DNA of 64,000 nucleotides from Balanoglossus misakiensis (lineage: Eukaryota > Hemichordata): assembly GCA_040954595.2 (NCBI GenBank), contig CM082583.2, forward strand, positions 12,648,001 through 12,712,000. The letters run 5' to 3'. The notes under the pieces were generated by a model. It saw only the letters and a list, made by a program, of their open reading frames with translations. It ran no database searches and had not been told where the DNA came from. The translations under genes were made by a program, and so were the position numbers. Each line of letters begins with the position of its first letter. The stretch's first letter is position 1. This document shows, piece by piece, positions 1 to 29,961 of this stretch.

Positions 1-470
1 TCTTGCTGCTCTATGTACTCCCACGGCTTTGGCGTGTATCACAAGTAATAACTTGATCATATATAACATCAACAAATGTGGAATAGTGTAAAGGTAAATC
101 AACTACAATGTACTTATTTATTCAGCTTTATGTACAAGTTGTGTAGGAAAATCAGCTTCATTCTCTCATTTAACAAATTACACTCTAAAAATTTCTCATC
201 TAGTACACAGTCACTTCACAACCGTGTCCATCAAATCAGTCAGTCACGATCTCCCAGCATTCTTTTGGTTGTCTTTGTCCCTTTGTTTGCATTGCCATGG
301 TTACCAAAGTGGTGCTGCATAACACTTCCTTCATACATGAGAAATAGCGACCCCCCCCCCCATAGTTATATTTTGTCTTCATAATAGGTATACTCACAAT
401 GTAACATATGGTGATGGTGATGATAATAATCATGATCATGTTGATCATAATCATGATGATAATGATGTTA

Positions 471-471
471 T

Positions 472-504
<33 letters not shown>

Positions 505-533
505 CGATGATGACGATGATGATGATGATGATG
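471..533. repeat. (GAT)n microsatellite
   Basis: Near-perfect run of the trinucleotide GAT with two GAC interruptions, preceded by looser ATG/ATC-rich sequence from about 415. It lies in the intergenic region and no function is visible. Confidence 0.9.
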
Positions 534-1291
534 GACTGATCATTTTCGTGTGTGGTTTTTTTTTATTTGAAAAGTTTTAAAGAAAATTTATATTTGGCGA
601 AGAAAGACATCAACGCTTTTTTAATATACGCTGATTTCCACGTGTTCCTGAAGATAGTGCGATGTATTCAACACATTAGATACATTCCACGTTGTCACGT
701 TCAAAAATCAATGACGTCTTCAGTGAAAATTTGCAGGAAAGGTTTGTGCGTGATAATCATTACACGTGTACTAGAAAGCCCTAAATGTTATCAAATGGAT
801 GATGCACGTTGAGCTGTTCACCCGATGAATCGATGACGCATTGAAGACAAATATACATGATTGTACCTGATGCTTGTCAACACATCTTGGCACGAGGCCA
901 ACCATGGACTATTTTATTGATCTGTGCCACAAGGCGAGAGAGAATATGCGCGAGACGCGTGTGCATCTTACTTCATCTGCGTGGTATGAACAACGTGAGT
1001 GGGTGATTCCGACATTGCATTTCCCTCGTGGGTTACATGTAAAGCACGACAAATTGCATATCATTTAACTTCAAGTTTGTCATATAAGCTGGTATGAATG
1101 TTTATGTGTCTGTCTGTCGGTTTGTCGACCGTTTCAGGCTTCGTATTTTTCTGTCAATTATCGAGGTCCGAAGTCCCCCACCCCCATCACCAAAAAAGTT
1201 TAATATACGGGAATCTGCGATTTTTCTTCCAGCATTCCAATCAGTTTTTGCACCCAAGTGTCGTGGTGAACGACGACGACGGTGATGACCA

Positions 1292-1292
1292 C

Positions 1293-1352
<60 letters not shown>
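1292..1352. repeat. (CAT)n microsatellite
   Basis: About 20 uninterrupted CAT/ATC triplets. Because the period is 3, open frames of poly-His, poly-Asp, poly-Met and poly-Ile run through it on both strands. These are artefacts of the repeat, not genes. Confidence 0.95.
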
Positions 1353-1355
<3 letters not shown>

Positions 1356-2174
1356 TATCGTCGCCATAGCGATCAAACGCTGTTTTTTTATGATCATCAT
1401 ATGTACTGAAAACCATATCGCATTACTTGCTATTAATTTTTTATCTCGATACTCAATTACGCCTAATAGTATATCACTTGGCATGCAATCAAATTATCAA
1501 CGTTCCCCTGACCACCATTAGTGAAATACTACGCCACTATGATTTGATGGGCCGGAGGCCATTAGAATCGCCAAGGATCCCACTTCTTAGAGATTGCGTC
1601 ACATATCTACTTTTATTGTTCTTTCATCCAACAGCCAACTTGAAGGCATCTTATTAACTTTAGTGAGTCTTCGATGACGTTTGTGGAGAAAATGACAAAT
1701 CGATTAGTTGAAAAAGAAATTTGACACAAATCTTCGCCTCAAATTATTTTTTAAATAAGTCGCAACGAAATGAGATTTGTAAAAAATGAGGTTGGTGATA
1801 TTATTGCTATCCTTGCGTAAGTTATTCCTGTTTCGAAGATTATTAGCAAAATAAGAGAGGGGGAAACTGCAGGTGGATACGGGCCCGCGATAAGCTCTGT
1901 ATAAAGCAGAGCTGAATCTGAAATCCAATCCTTTCCCGGGATTATTAACAATTATTTAGCTAGGAAATGAGGACTTCAAACCAGCGACTTTTCATGTTCG
2001 GAACGGTGATGAATGTACAAAAAAGGACAAAATTTTACCACCCACACACGACATGATATTTCAAAGAGCAAGTCGGAAGGAGGCAGCTTACAAAATGGCT
2101 TTGAATTCCCGATGCACTTTGAATGTGATATTAAGAGTTGAAAAGGGGAATCTCAGAAGTGAAGCGATTTGGAA

Positions 2175-2477
2175 ATGGCCGCTCGGTCATTCACCCGCTA
2201 CACGAGGCCATCGTTTGCGCACACGTTCGGCCAATTAATTGTTCAGGCGATCGACCAGGAAATGGTGGACATCACCTTCAACTATGGTGATCAGGGCACG
2301 CATTATAAATTAATTGGAATGTCAGCGGCCGAACTATTCAATGTTTACGAGTCAGCAGGAAAGTACGCGCAAATAGATGACTTCTTCCAGTCCAAAGTTA
2401 GGGTATGGTCAGTTTATTCAGCCGGGGAGGGGGCCAAACATTCATCAGTTCGACCAATGCTATTTTTGGTCCGTTGA
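2175..2477 (+). CDS. Orphan ORF, weak candidate exon or small gene
   Basis: This ORF starts at an ATG at 2,175 and encodes about 100 residues. Roughly the first 75 codons (to about 2,403) look coding: third positions are GC-richer than the surrounding AT-rich DNA, and the peptide is globular in composition (for example SAAELFNVYESAGKYAQ and IDDFFQSKV). After that a GTATGG could be a splice donor, and the remaining residues look non-coding. I recognise no family. It could be an exon of a gene whose other exons I cannot join, a remnant of a mobile element, or chance. Confidence 0.25.
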   Translation: MAARSFTRYTRPSFAHTFGQLIVQAIDQEMVDITFNYGDQGTHYKLIGMSAAELFNVYESAGKYAQIDDFFQSKVRVWSVYSAGEGAKHSSVRPMLFLVR

Positions 2478-2816
2478 ACTCTCGCATTTTTCTCCATGCA
2501 ACTTTCACTTTCAAACTGAATATGGATGATTTGGCGTGATTGGAAACGTTTCCTCCGAGTCGAAGCTTGGGGGTTTAAAAGTGCGACATTTCACAGAGAG
2601 TGGGGCTTTAAGATATCCCCAAAGGATCCGTGGGAAGACTGCCATAACTTTCCACTCACCCACCTGTTTACTCTAAACAACGGGAAGAACTTCTTCCCGT
2701 TGTCTTCAAGAAGTCGTCATTCATCTCTGGACACACTTCAAAAGAAACAGCATCGGATAAAAGATGGCTGTCTCAAAATCAGCGAGTGAGATTGAAATTG
2801 ACGGATATTCATTTGG

Positions 2817-2904
2817 GTCTGGACCGGGGAGCGCCTCCGTTAAAAAATATTTGAATTTTGTCTGGGCCGGGGAGAGCTCCTCCGTTAAGATATATTTGAA
2901 TTTC
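2817..2904. repeat. 43-bp tandem duplication (two diverged copies)
   Basis: Two adjacent copies start at 2,817 and 2,860, each beginning with GTCTGG and sharing the CCGGGGAG, CTCCGTTAA and ATTTGAATTT blocks. They differ by several substitutions and small indels. No other copies were noticed nearby. Confidence 0.75.
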
Positions 2905-3526
2905 GCTCCTGGGTATGGATGGTGAACCATCATGGCAATATGAAACGCCAGTTGCGTCAACAAGTGTGCGTCGAGTCAACAAGAAGACATACTTGTCACG
3001 CACTGTTCAAAACAACAGGAAACCCGCTCTCAAGAAAGTAACGCCCGTCTAGTAATCCTTGGGGCAAAACGTGATGCGCCTCCATATATATATGGAAGAC
3101 CGGGAAAGTTAGGGAGGGGAGGGGGCTGAGAGGCCTCTCAATCAATTCCATCAGACGGTATTCCCTGGCGTAAGAGGGGGAGAATAGAACCAATATCACT
3201 TACTAGTAATATATATATATAATATATAGTAATATATACATTTTTCTATTTGTACTTTTTTCACACACTCTCTGAACGTCTCAAACAATTAAGGGCGGTG
3301 GGTATATCATAAGGAGTTTGGAATGATTCGCCTCTTGTTTCTTCCTCGGTTTTAGGCCTAGGCTATGGACGAACACATATTTTAAAGGCCCATATTTGTT
3401 GACGTGGGCATTTCTATAAATATTGTTTGTAAACGGACCAGTTTGTTGAGAAACAAATAAATTGTGCCCCTTTAACTGGTTCTCCTTTCTTTCCTGGCAT
3501 TCGTCGACGGATGTTGTTGTTTGTTG

Positions 3527-3534
<8 letters not shown>

Positions 3535-3614
<80 letters not shown>
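3535..3614. repeat. (TG)n dinucleotide repeat, about 40 units
   Basis: Uninterrupted TG run followed by T and G homopolymers (to about 3,630). This alternating purine-pyrimidine tract could adopt Z-DNA. It is a likely place for length polymorphism or assembly error. Confidence 0.95.
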
Positions 3615-3618
<4 letters not shown>

Positions 3619-5425
3619 TTTGGGGGGGGGAGACTTAAAGACGTCTCATATCAACCTGAGGTGCGGAGCCGCACGTGGGAGCGACTGTGTTTGTGTATAA
3701 ACTGAAGTACTAGTACTAGTTAGTACACAATGGTGCACAATTGAATACGGGTCCTTGGTGAGATCTTTTATGTCTGTTGGAGGTAAACAGAGTACGACCT
3801 AGATAGAGCCGTGGTCACAGAGAGCGCAACGTCATCGGTTTTTCACGTGTGTTTATGCGCACACTCGACTCTCTCATCATAGTCTCGTGACTAAAAACCC
3901 ACAAGGCGATACGTTTACTTATTCGCTTGTTTCGAGTTACACGTCCGGCGTACGTCAACAACTATGAATAAGAAATCTGTTGATCATCATGGACATTGAT
4001 GAAGCTTTAAGATTTTTCCCGAAACAAAACACCTTAACATGCATCAATGTATGCAGGGTTCCAACACAGAGAATAATATATTTCAAGACCCAATAGGTAT
4101 TTTTCAACACGTTACCCGCTTGAATTATTGACGATTCATTTCAGGTCCGGACATAAATTTACAAACACTAAGCAAGGTTGCTTTATATTTTAAACTTCAA
4201 AATCAGTTATACTTGCGCATGCAAAAGAATCTGTGTGTGTGTCATTTTACAACTTGGTTAAAAATAAATTAAATATTCGGGGCAAAAAATCACCAGTCGC
4301 TGTTCACCGGTTGTATAGTATGCCCCCAATATCAGGTCGGAATCATGACTGTCGCCCCACCGGGTAGACGACCCACGCTATGATTCTGAGTAAAATATGT
4401 TAAGATTAAAAATGACCGATTTTATGTATGTTGCTTCGGAACACGACGACTCCATCAGTACCATATTCCCACTTCACCTGTTTGTTTCTTAATTTTTTCT
4501 GTTTGATAATTTTGGTATATCAGAGAACGGACTGTTGACATACGGCAAGCTCATGATGCTATTATCCCCCTATCCGCGATCATTATAATAGTACCAATCA
4601 ACCTTATGTTAATAGGTAGATACTACATAGTGAACGAGTGAGGGCGAATGTCGTTGAGTGAACAGAACAATTATTATGTAGTTTTAGGGGAATTATATTA
4701 ATGTGCCATAAGTCGTGGACATCCATAACAGTTTACAGGGAATAAATGCGGCGACAGTGTTTCGTTTATTCGAGTATTCAGCCCCGGGAGTTTTTTACGG
4801 AAAATATCCAGCGTTGGCTGTCCCTCAACCAATAGTTATGACACCCCTATTAGTAATAAGACATTCTAACTTGTTTTTCTCCATATTTCAATGAGAGGGA
4901 GAGGTCAGTGCTCGGCTAGCTACGTGGTCTTCGCAAGCAGCGACCCTCATATTGTTCGATTTTTCACTGATTATCACTCAAGGAAGATATTCAAGCAACT
5001 TACAACAGTAACCAAGGAAGAGTGTGTTTTATTCGACGTATCGGTCGAATACATCGCGGGATTTTTGTGCGTGGTTGATCGCGCGTTTGTTGCAGGTTGT
5101 TTGTTTCACTAGCGTCGATTGCTGGAACGAATCCAACGCTGCCGCCATATCATCAGTACAGTGCTCGACGCGACCCGCCATAACAGCCTCCCAAATTGGT
5201 ACAAATCAACCCCGAAATTATTATTTTGAATCATTTCTGTCGCCCCGGAGGGATAGTCACAGTATGGGGTGGTGGAATAGACTGTGCCCATGAAGATAGT
5301 AAGAACATTTGTTTACTCAGGAAGACTGGACGGGCCTAAATTTCGCCGTCTTTTTCTCGTGTCTACGCGTCTGTTCTCCGTTTTCAGCAGATAAACAACG
5401 TGGTGAGGAAACTGCCGTCGAATCC

Positions 5426-23850
<18,425 letters not shown>

Positions 23851-26800
23851 TCGTACGCTCATCAGCAGAAGAAACAACATAAAGACTGCTTTTTTCATCC
23901 ATGGTACATATATTAAAAACAAAACGTATATATTTATACAGTTAATGTCATAACTTCAGAACACAACTTTTTCTGTTCTGCTAGTTGAAAAACGAAAAAA
24001 AAAAGTTGCAGGAAAATGTTACCCCCAAAATGTAGATGTAAAAACTCTATTTATACTGAATTTGCAATTTATTTTCTGCTTAATGAATAATGCATAAAAG
24101 TTATGATATGAAAGAGAGATATTATTTTTGCTGACTTTCTTTCAGTTTGAAGAAAGTTGATATTACAATTGTAAAAGTCATGGGTCACTTTGCGTCACAT
24201 TTAAGCAATAATTTATTGAGTATTCTCACTAGTGTGATGTATGTTTGTGCTGCAAAAACCTCATAAAACCTCAAATTCGTGGATTTTTGTTTTCATTTTG
24301 TGTTTTCAGTTATATTTTTGCATGTAAATATGTTCAGATGTGTGTAAATATTGATACTATATATCATGTTTACAGTGCAGATTGTTACTGAAGCTGCGTA
24401 TCGCAATTTTGCTGCTTGGTCTTGTAAAATTTCCTTTTTTAGGGTTAGGAATTTTCAGGAATTATGGGACCAGGTGCCTTGCCTTTTGACCTTTTCTTAG
24501 GACAGTTCAGTTGTTCCTATACTGAGAGTGTGCAATATCAACAACTGTCTGTCTGTGATTCATTTATTCCGTTTACAAAATACTAAAATCTACGAATTGC
24601 TGACTACTTTCAAGTCAATTTTTTGTTGTTGAAGGATGTGTTTGTGAACTTTCAAATTCCTTACAGTCTGGGGCCTTGAGAGAACACCCCTGTCTGGTCT
24701 TTTTATCTATCCCATCTGTAAAAACAAAACAAAAAAAGGACAAAAATGGGGAAAAAACTAAAAATAACAACACTTCTGTACTTATTTCTGAGTTTTACAT
24801 ATTCAATCACATACCTCCATCTTACAAATCTGATCGTATACCTCCATCATGCAAATTAGGACTTTCTCCTTTGTACAAATCTGATCACACACAAATTTTT
24901 GAAGACTTGATGAAGGAATGACGAGAGAGATTGTAATACTGGTATTTATGAAGAAAAGTTAGCTTTACTGAGAATGTCTGTTTCCACTACTGTCGGTTAA
25001 ACACAAAGCTGCAACTGCATTCTTTCACTATTTGTATTTTAATGTGTACTTTAGTTGGAGGTCAGTGTTGAAATTTCGAACTAAAGACAGGAAAAGCACA
25101 ATTCAATGCAGTTTGAACTGTTACGTTACATCATCGGTTTAAAATTCACATTAGTTTTATATCATTTCCTTCTGTGTCTTCGTAGAATGTTACAAACATT
25201 AATTAAAACAAAAGTTCACTTCCAGGCCAGAGGACATAAACGCAGATACCCAAGTAAAGGTGTGGGAGTGTTTGTACAGGGTTTTGCCAAAAGTACAAAC
25301 GTCATTGTTTTTGGTGGACGTTTTTCTTTTTCTTTTTTGGTTTCTGAATTCTAGACAAAGGGATATGCAATCCACAATGAATAATTCTTGCTTGTTTTGA
25401 AATGTACTGAGACAGCAGATATATTTTCTGGACTCTGTGTGCTTTTCATGGCCAAGGTTTGATTGATTGATTTTTTTTGAATTTTTGAGTGTTGGAAGCA
25501 AATTTCAACAATCCCTGTGATATGCTGTGGCATTTATGATGTAGCTCTTTCCAAAAACAAATCAGGTTTTGGTTGAATAGAGAATGTCTTTGGAAAGCGT
25601 GGCTCCAACAGAAGTTGTACTCCAAACTTAGTCAAGGATTTTTGTTTAGTCAAAGTGACAGTACTTAGCCTATAGACCCACATCTGACTAGGTCAGGTTT
25701 TTTTTCCCCTTTTTGTTTTGTTTTTCTTTCTGTAATAGCCATGGCCAACTGCACGCCTCGGCCAATCATAGGAACTGGGATGACACATAGAGCGTTATTA
25801 TTTGTGAGGTGGATGGATATGTGATGTCAAATCATGATGGCCATTTCCCACCCTGCCACCCCCTCTTAATCAATGTAGTACTTTCTACACATGCCTGACT
25901 TCAACTTAGAGTGATAGTGTACTAAACTTGTGGTGATAGTTCAAAAGGGGAGAATGTTTTCTTCATTCTCTCAGGAGCCACTATGTTGCAGATTACCAGA
26001 AGAGTGACAAAGATTTCTCTGTCTACAAACTAGTTTTTTTATATCCAGCAAACACATTTGCTGTCTGTGTTCAGTTTTAAAAAATAAACCAAAAAAACAG
26101 GCTTTTAAACTGCACAATAATGCTGCAGTGGTGAATTTTCTATCGACAAGTCTGTGGCATACAATTTTTGTGATAATCAGATGAAATTCTGGATTCTAGA
26201 ATTCTAGTCTGTGAATATTTCTGGCGGCAAACTAGTTCCGCCTGGGAGGTTTTTTCGCTTTAAAAAAAGACAAGGTCTATTTATGACGGGCACACCTTTT
26301 CAGAATAGCGTACAACCACTTGGTTGTTTGTGGATTTTTTCCTCTCTTTTTCATACATTGAACCACTGGACAGTCATGCAGAGATGGAGAGAAATCATGT
26401 CTGTGCTGTGTGAACTCAAAAAAACGTTTTTACGACAGTTGAGTGTTACCATATCAACACAGCTTTTCAGAGTTTAATATAGTAGCGGTAGTGAATTCCA
26501 AATAAAAGAGTTGCATTTTTCCAGTGCATCTCCACCAAAAACTATTTAAACAAGAATTGTATTTTCAGGGTCTTTTTTTTTATTTGATATGTGAATGGCT
26601 TACATGGGCAAGACCTACTTATTACTAACTGTCAGATTTCTATTATTTACTGTTGTACAAAAGATGTGTGGTGTAAAATTTCTCATCGTCTGTGTTTATT
26701 TTTCTCTTCCCAAACCCCCTTGCCAGGAATGAGTGTATTTTAACTGCCAGTAGTTTTGCTTTGTAAATTACGCGCGTACAGTTTCACCCTGCCCAATATT

Positions 26801-26950
26801 AAGTCATGGATTTAATTTTTTTTGTGAATGTCCATCTATGTGTTACATGTCTAGCATTATGTGAATGTATTTTGTTGAAAAAAGTATATATACATACCAT
26901 GATTAAAAATGTGGTGTCCTAAATATGACTATGTCAATTATGTGAATGCC
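23851..26950 (+). other. Receptor 3' UTR and tail-to-tail spacer
   Basis: AT-rich sequence with no recognisable coding exon between the receptor stop and the 3' end of SSR2. Several possible poly(A) signals occur: AATAAA at 26083-26088 and 26501-26506, and ATTAAA near 23,911 and 26,902. More than one 3' end is therefore possible. The ORFs inside lack family resemblance. Confidence 0.6.
26501..26506 (+). terminator. Candidate distal poly(A) signal of the receptor gene
   Basis: Canonical AATAAA, about 500 bp before the convergent SSR2 poly(A) signal. It is the last canonical hexamer on this strand before the neighbour. Use of this site is inferred from position only. Confidence 0.4.
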
Positions 26951-27009
26951 ATTAACAATCCAATAACAACATGACAACACCTGCTTAGTGTGTTTAAAAA
27001 ACAAACTTG

Positions 27010-27015
27010 TTTATT
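27010..27015 (-). terminator. Poly(A) signal of SSR2
   Basis: TTTATT on the plus strand reads AATAAA on the gene strand, 52 bp after the SSR2 stop codon, giving a very short 3' UTR. No better signal is nearer. Confidence 0.65.
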
Positions 27016-27066
27016 CGCTTTTTGTCAAATTGAAAAAAAAACAAAAGCAAAACATTTCATTCTGTG

Positions 27067-28876
27067 TTAGTGTTTCTTTGATTTCTTTTCGACAACCTGT
27101 TCGTATCTTGACTTGCTTCTGTACCAGAGCATGAAGGGAATTCCAATGGAGGGTAGAGTCATCACAGCAAATGCGCCCCAGTCCATCTGAAATATCAACA
27201 CATATCAAAGTCTGTCAGTTGCGCTGGTGGATCCAAATAAAATCTACTAACAATGGATGTGAACTTCCAATCAACAAAATACTCAGCACTGAAGACAACC
27301 TTGATAAAGGATGAATACTCACATAATGTGGTGAAAATTTTCTGTCAAAATCTCGGAGTGCCATGATGCCACCTTCTCCTGGAGCACTGGTGAATCCATA
27401 CTAAGAAGAAACATATTGGACATTGATTAGTTTCATGGTGTGAAAATACAATTCTATCTTTGTTGAAACACAACTTGTTTTCATTATAATTCACTTAATT
27501 CAATTACATTTGCATACTTTTCTGCATTTTGTCACCAGATGCAGGTTTCAAAAGTTGTGTGACAAAACACTTCACACATTTATCAATGATAAACACAATG
27601 ACTACCCTCATGCCAGCCAAAACATATGGGCCACTTTTAATTATCACTGAAACTTGAAACTTGTGAACAGCAAGAACTGAGATCATAAAATAAAAGTGGA
27701 AAATTACTTTTCATGAAAATAATTCTCGGAAACTAATAGTAAACTGGTACAAAGACGCACAGTTTGCAATTTAAACACTCACCTGTGTCGGTGCGCCGTC
27801 TTGTGGGATGTACGAAACAGTTGCTGCAGTGAAGTTGAAGAATCCAGCTTGCAGTGGTCTGACGATGAGAGTGTGTGACACATTGCTGCCTGGTGCAACA
27901 CGGTCCCATGTGACTAGGGTTTTACCTTGAACTGTTTGGAAATCAGTTTCTGGAAATGTGTCATCTTTAAGTTGTACATTCAAAGCAGCACTGTGGAGAG
28001 AAAAGATGACCATTGATCATAACTGCAGCTTTCTTTTTTTAAATTCTCATCACTCAAAGGAAAGTTTTTGTTTGTGAGCAGACACATGACAAATTGTTAT
28101 TTAACTTCAAAAACACAAACCTTGAACCAACGTTATAGATGTTATAGGCCACTGTCAGATCTTTGCCTTCTACCAGCCACTGGTTAAGTATGTTCTTTGA
28201 GGCTAGAAGCCTGGCGCCTGTGTCTTCTGTGTAGCCGACACCAGCCAGCAGTAGGAGGCCAACAACCACTGTAAACCGAAGCTGAGATGAAAACAAAATA
28301 TTGATCAATCAGGTTGTAGAGGCCATGTCGTTTGGTCTCCACCATTACGTCTGTCCTCGTATTGTTGATTTGATGTACATGTACAACCCGGTAAAATTAA
28401 CCAGTACCCGTATAGTTCATTGCGTGCAGTATGGGGAAAGAAACCATGCCATGTGTGCATTTCACAATGTTCATTTCAACAGCAAACAATGGATATGATT
28501 GGAAGCTCCCGATGAGATCAGAGCGAAGTGATGACTATTCTGAAATAAGGCATTTAGTATCACTTTGCACGCAACAATGATCTGATTCAAAACATACTAC
28601 TAAAGTATTTGTTGGCAACTATTGTATGCAAAGAGCCAGCTTGCGGAAGTTGGACCATAGCACAGTGACACGTAGTAAAACAGGTACAGCGGTACAATCG
28701 AGAGAACAGATCAGCTCGAAATCTAGGCGACTGCGTGATCAAATAACAGGAGCGAGAGTAATCTAAGATAAATCCTGATGTACTCTTTCTATGAGACTAA
28801 TATCACGCCATAAACTGCAACATTTGATGACGAAATTTAACAAAATATACGAAGACCCCGGAACCATACTCACCAT
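27067..28876 (-). CDS. SSR2: Translocon-associated protein subunit beta (TRAP-beta)
   Basis: Five coding exons on the minus strand: 28874-28876 (the ATG alone), 28121-28281, 27783-27990, 27323-27400 and 27067-27186. They give 189 aa (human 183). TRAP-beta is part of the four-subunit TRAP complex beside the Sec61 channel in the ER membrane and assists translocation of secretory proteins. Visible features are a signal sequence ([12 protein letters not shown]) and a lumenal beta-sandwich with [22 protein letters not shown] and [11 protein letters not shown]. There are N-glycosylation sites N91 and N107, a membrane-proximal FDRKFSPHY, one TM helix (about 153-172, [10 protein letters not shown]) and a basic KKSKKH tail. 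The exon sum (570 nt) is in frame. The start exon is supported by ATG followed directly by GTGAGT and by the in-frame acceptor before LRFTVVV. Confidence 0.93.
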
Positions 28877-29087
28877 CTTGGTTACTCTGAGGTCAAAGAG
28901 GCAATAGACAACGCTACGTTTTCATTGGTCAGCTTTGACCAGCTGAGTATCACCTGACATGAAGTCTAGTCTGCGCCCTCATCGGTCGAAAAGTAAGTAT
29001 GCTAGTCGTAAGCGCCCTCAAGCGTGCGACTTGCGTTGCTGTGCCGTGACGTCATAACCCAAACATCGACATAGAAACAACGTGAAG
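28877..29087. promoter_or_regulatory. Divergent SSR2 / TTC24 promoter region
   Basis: About 200 bp separates the SSR2 start codon (minus strand) from a strong splice donor, AAG then GTAAGC, at 29087/29088, which probably ends a non-coding first exon of the TTC24-like gene (plus strand). The interval contains a CCAAT box for SSR2 (28924-28928 on the minus strand) and a perfect CRE palindrome at 29047-29054. No TATA box is obvious. A shared bidirectional promoter is inferred from spacing; start sites are not visible in sequence. Confidence 0.55.
29047..29054. promoter_or_regulatory. CRE-like palindrome (TGACGTCA)
   Basis: Perfect 8-bp CREB/ATF consensus inside the divergent SSR2/TTC24 promoter, 33 bp upstream of the putative first TTC24 donor. 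ATF-family sites suit a secretory-pathway gene such as SSR2. One 8-mer can also arise by chance. Confidence 0.5.
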
Positions 29088-29943
29088 GTAAGCGTAGACA
29101 GAGGTATGGCGAAAAACTAGTGAATGACATTGGTGTTCTTGGAGTGGTAAGTTTTCCAACATTCGTTTTCTGTATGGCGACACTCCAGTAAACATTGAGG
29201 TACATAGAAATTGTGAGAAGTCGCTTAAAAGTAGCTCGGGGCTGAGATGTGAACTGCGGTGTGTGTTCATGTCAAGTTGTGTACATTTATTGATGTAGTG
29301 GTTCTGCACCACTATAATAGTATAGTCGTCTGCTCGTTTATGAAGGGTCGTTAAGTTTTCATGGTCACAGATCAAACATCTGCTCAGCAAACGTCCATAC
29401 CAGCAATCCATCTCCAGCAGACCCCCTCCATATCATCAAATTTAACCATCAAAGTGAAACAGGTGTGATCAGGTGACTACTGCTGAGCTGCCACTAGGCA
29501 ACGTCCACGCCTCTTTCTAAATTATAATGCAGACATATTGTATGTGCACATGCTGTATTATTCCAGTGAAAACAGTAATCATAGTATATTGTTATAATGT
29601 TATAAGCGAAAACAAACAAAAAGTAATTAAAATTTTTGAGATAATTGTTCAAGCGTTTTTTATTGTCAAGGTATAGGTAGAAAATTAATCAATTTAATCA
29701 TTTCATTAAAACCTGTAATTTATTATGAAAGCTCAAGTACATTTGCATATGTTGAGTATGACCAATTTTGAAGTGGCAATTATTCTTTGAAAGAAAAAAG
29801 TCAATTTATTGATTTTACAGCCACAATAAATTGTGTATGAAGGAAAGAGTATAAATTGTACGCATGACCCTTTTAACCATAAATTAATATTATCAGTGTG
29901 CCGTCTAAGCCCATGTGACGTGTTTTTTTTTTCAAATCCCAGA

Positions 29944-29961
29944 CCATATGAATAGTTGACG
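29944..29961 (+). other. TTC24 5' UTR piece before the start codon
   Basis: A pyrimidine tract ending in CAG at 29941-29943 looks like a 3' splice site 18 bp before the ATG. With the donor at 29087/29088 it would remove an intron of about 855 bp from the 5' UTR. The joining is inferred from consensus only. Confidence 0.5.

Larger units (their letters stand above)
1..5300. other. Intergenic region upstream of the receptor gene
   Basis: No recognisable conserved protein, RNA gene or complete mobile element was found here. The stretch holds simple repeats (listed separately), a 43-bp tandem duplication near 2,817-2,904 and one orphan ORF at 2,175-2,477. Apart from that ORF, the open frames are short and lack codon bias or recognisable homology. 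The promoter of the insulin-receptor-like gene must lie in the right part. A pyrimidine tract ending in AG just before 5,390 looks like a 3' splice site, so a non-coding first exon further upstream is possible. Confidence 0.6.

Noticed and set aside
1102-1521. Poly-His, poly-Asp, poly-Met and poly-Ile ORFs around 1,100-1,500
   Set aside because: Translations of the CAT microsatellite; no coding signal outside the repeat.
28877-28960. ER stress element (CCAAT-N9-CCACG) in the SSR2 promoter
   Set aside because: A CCAAT box is present, but the sequence nine bases downstream is GCGTT, not CCACG, so the composite element is not supported.
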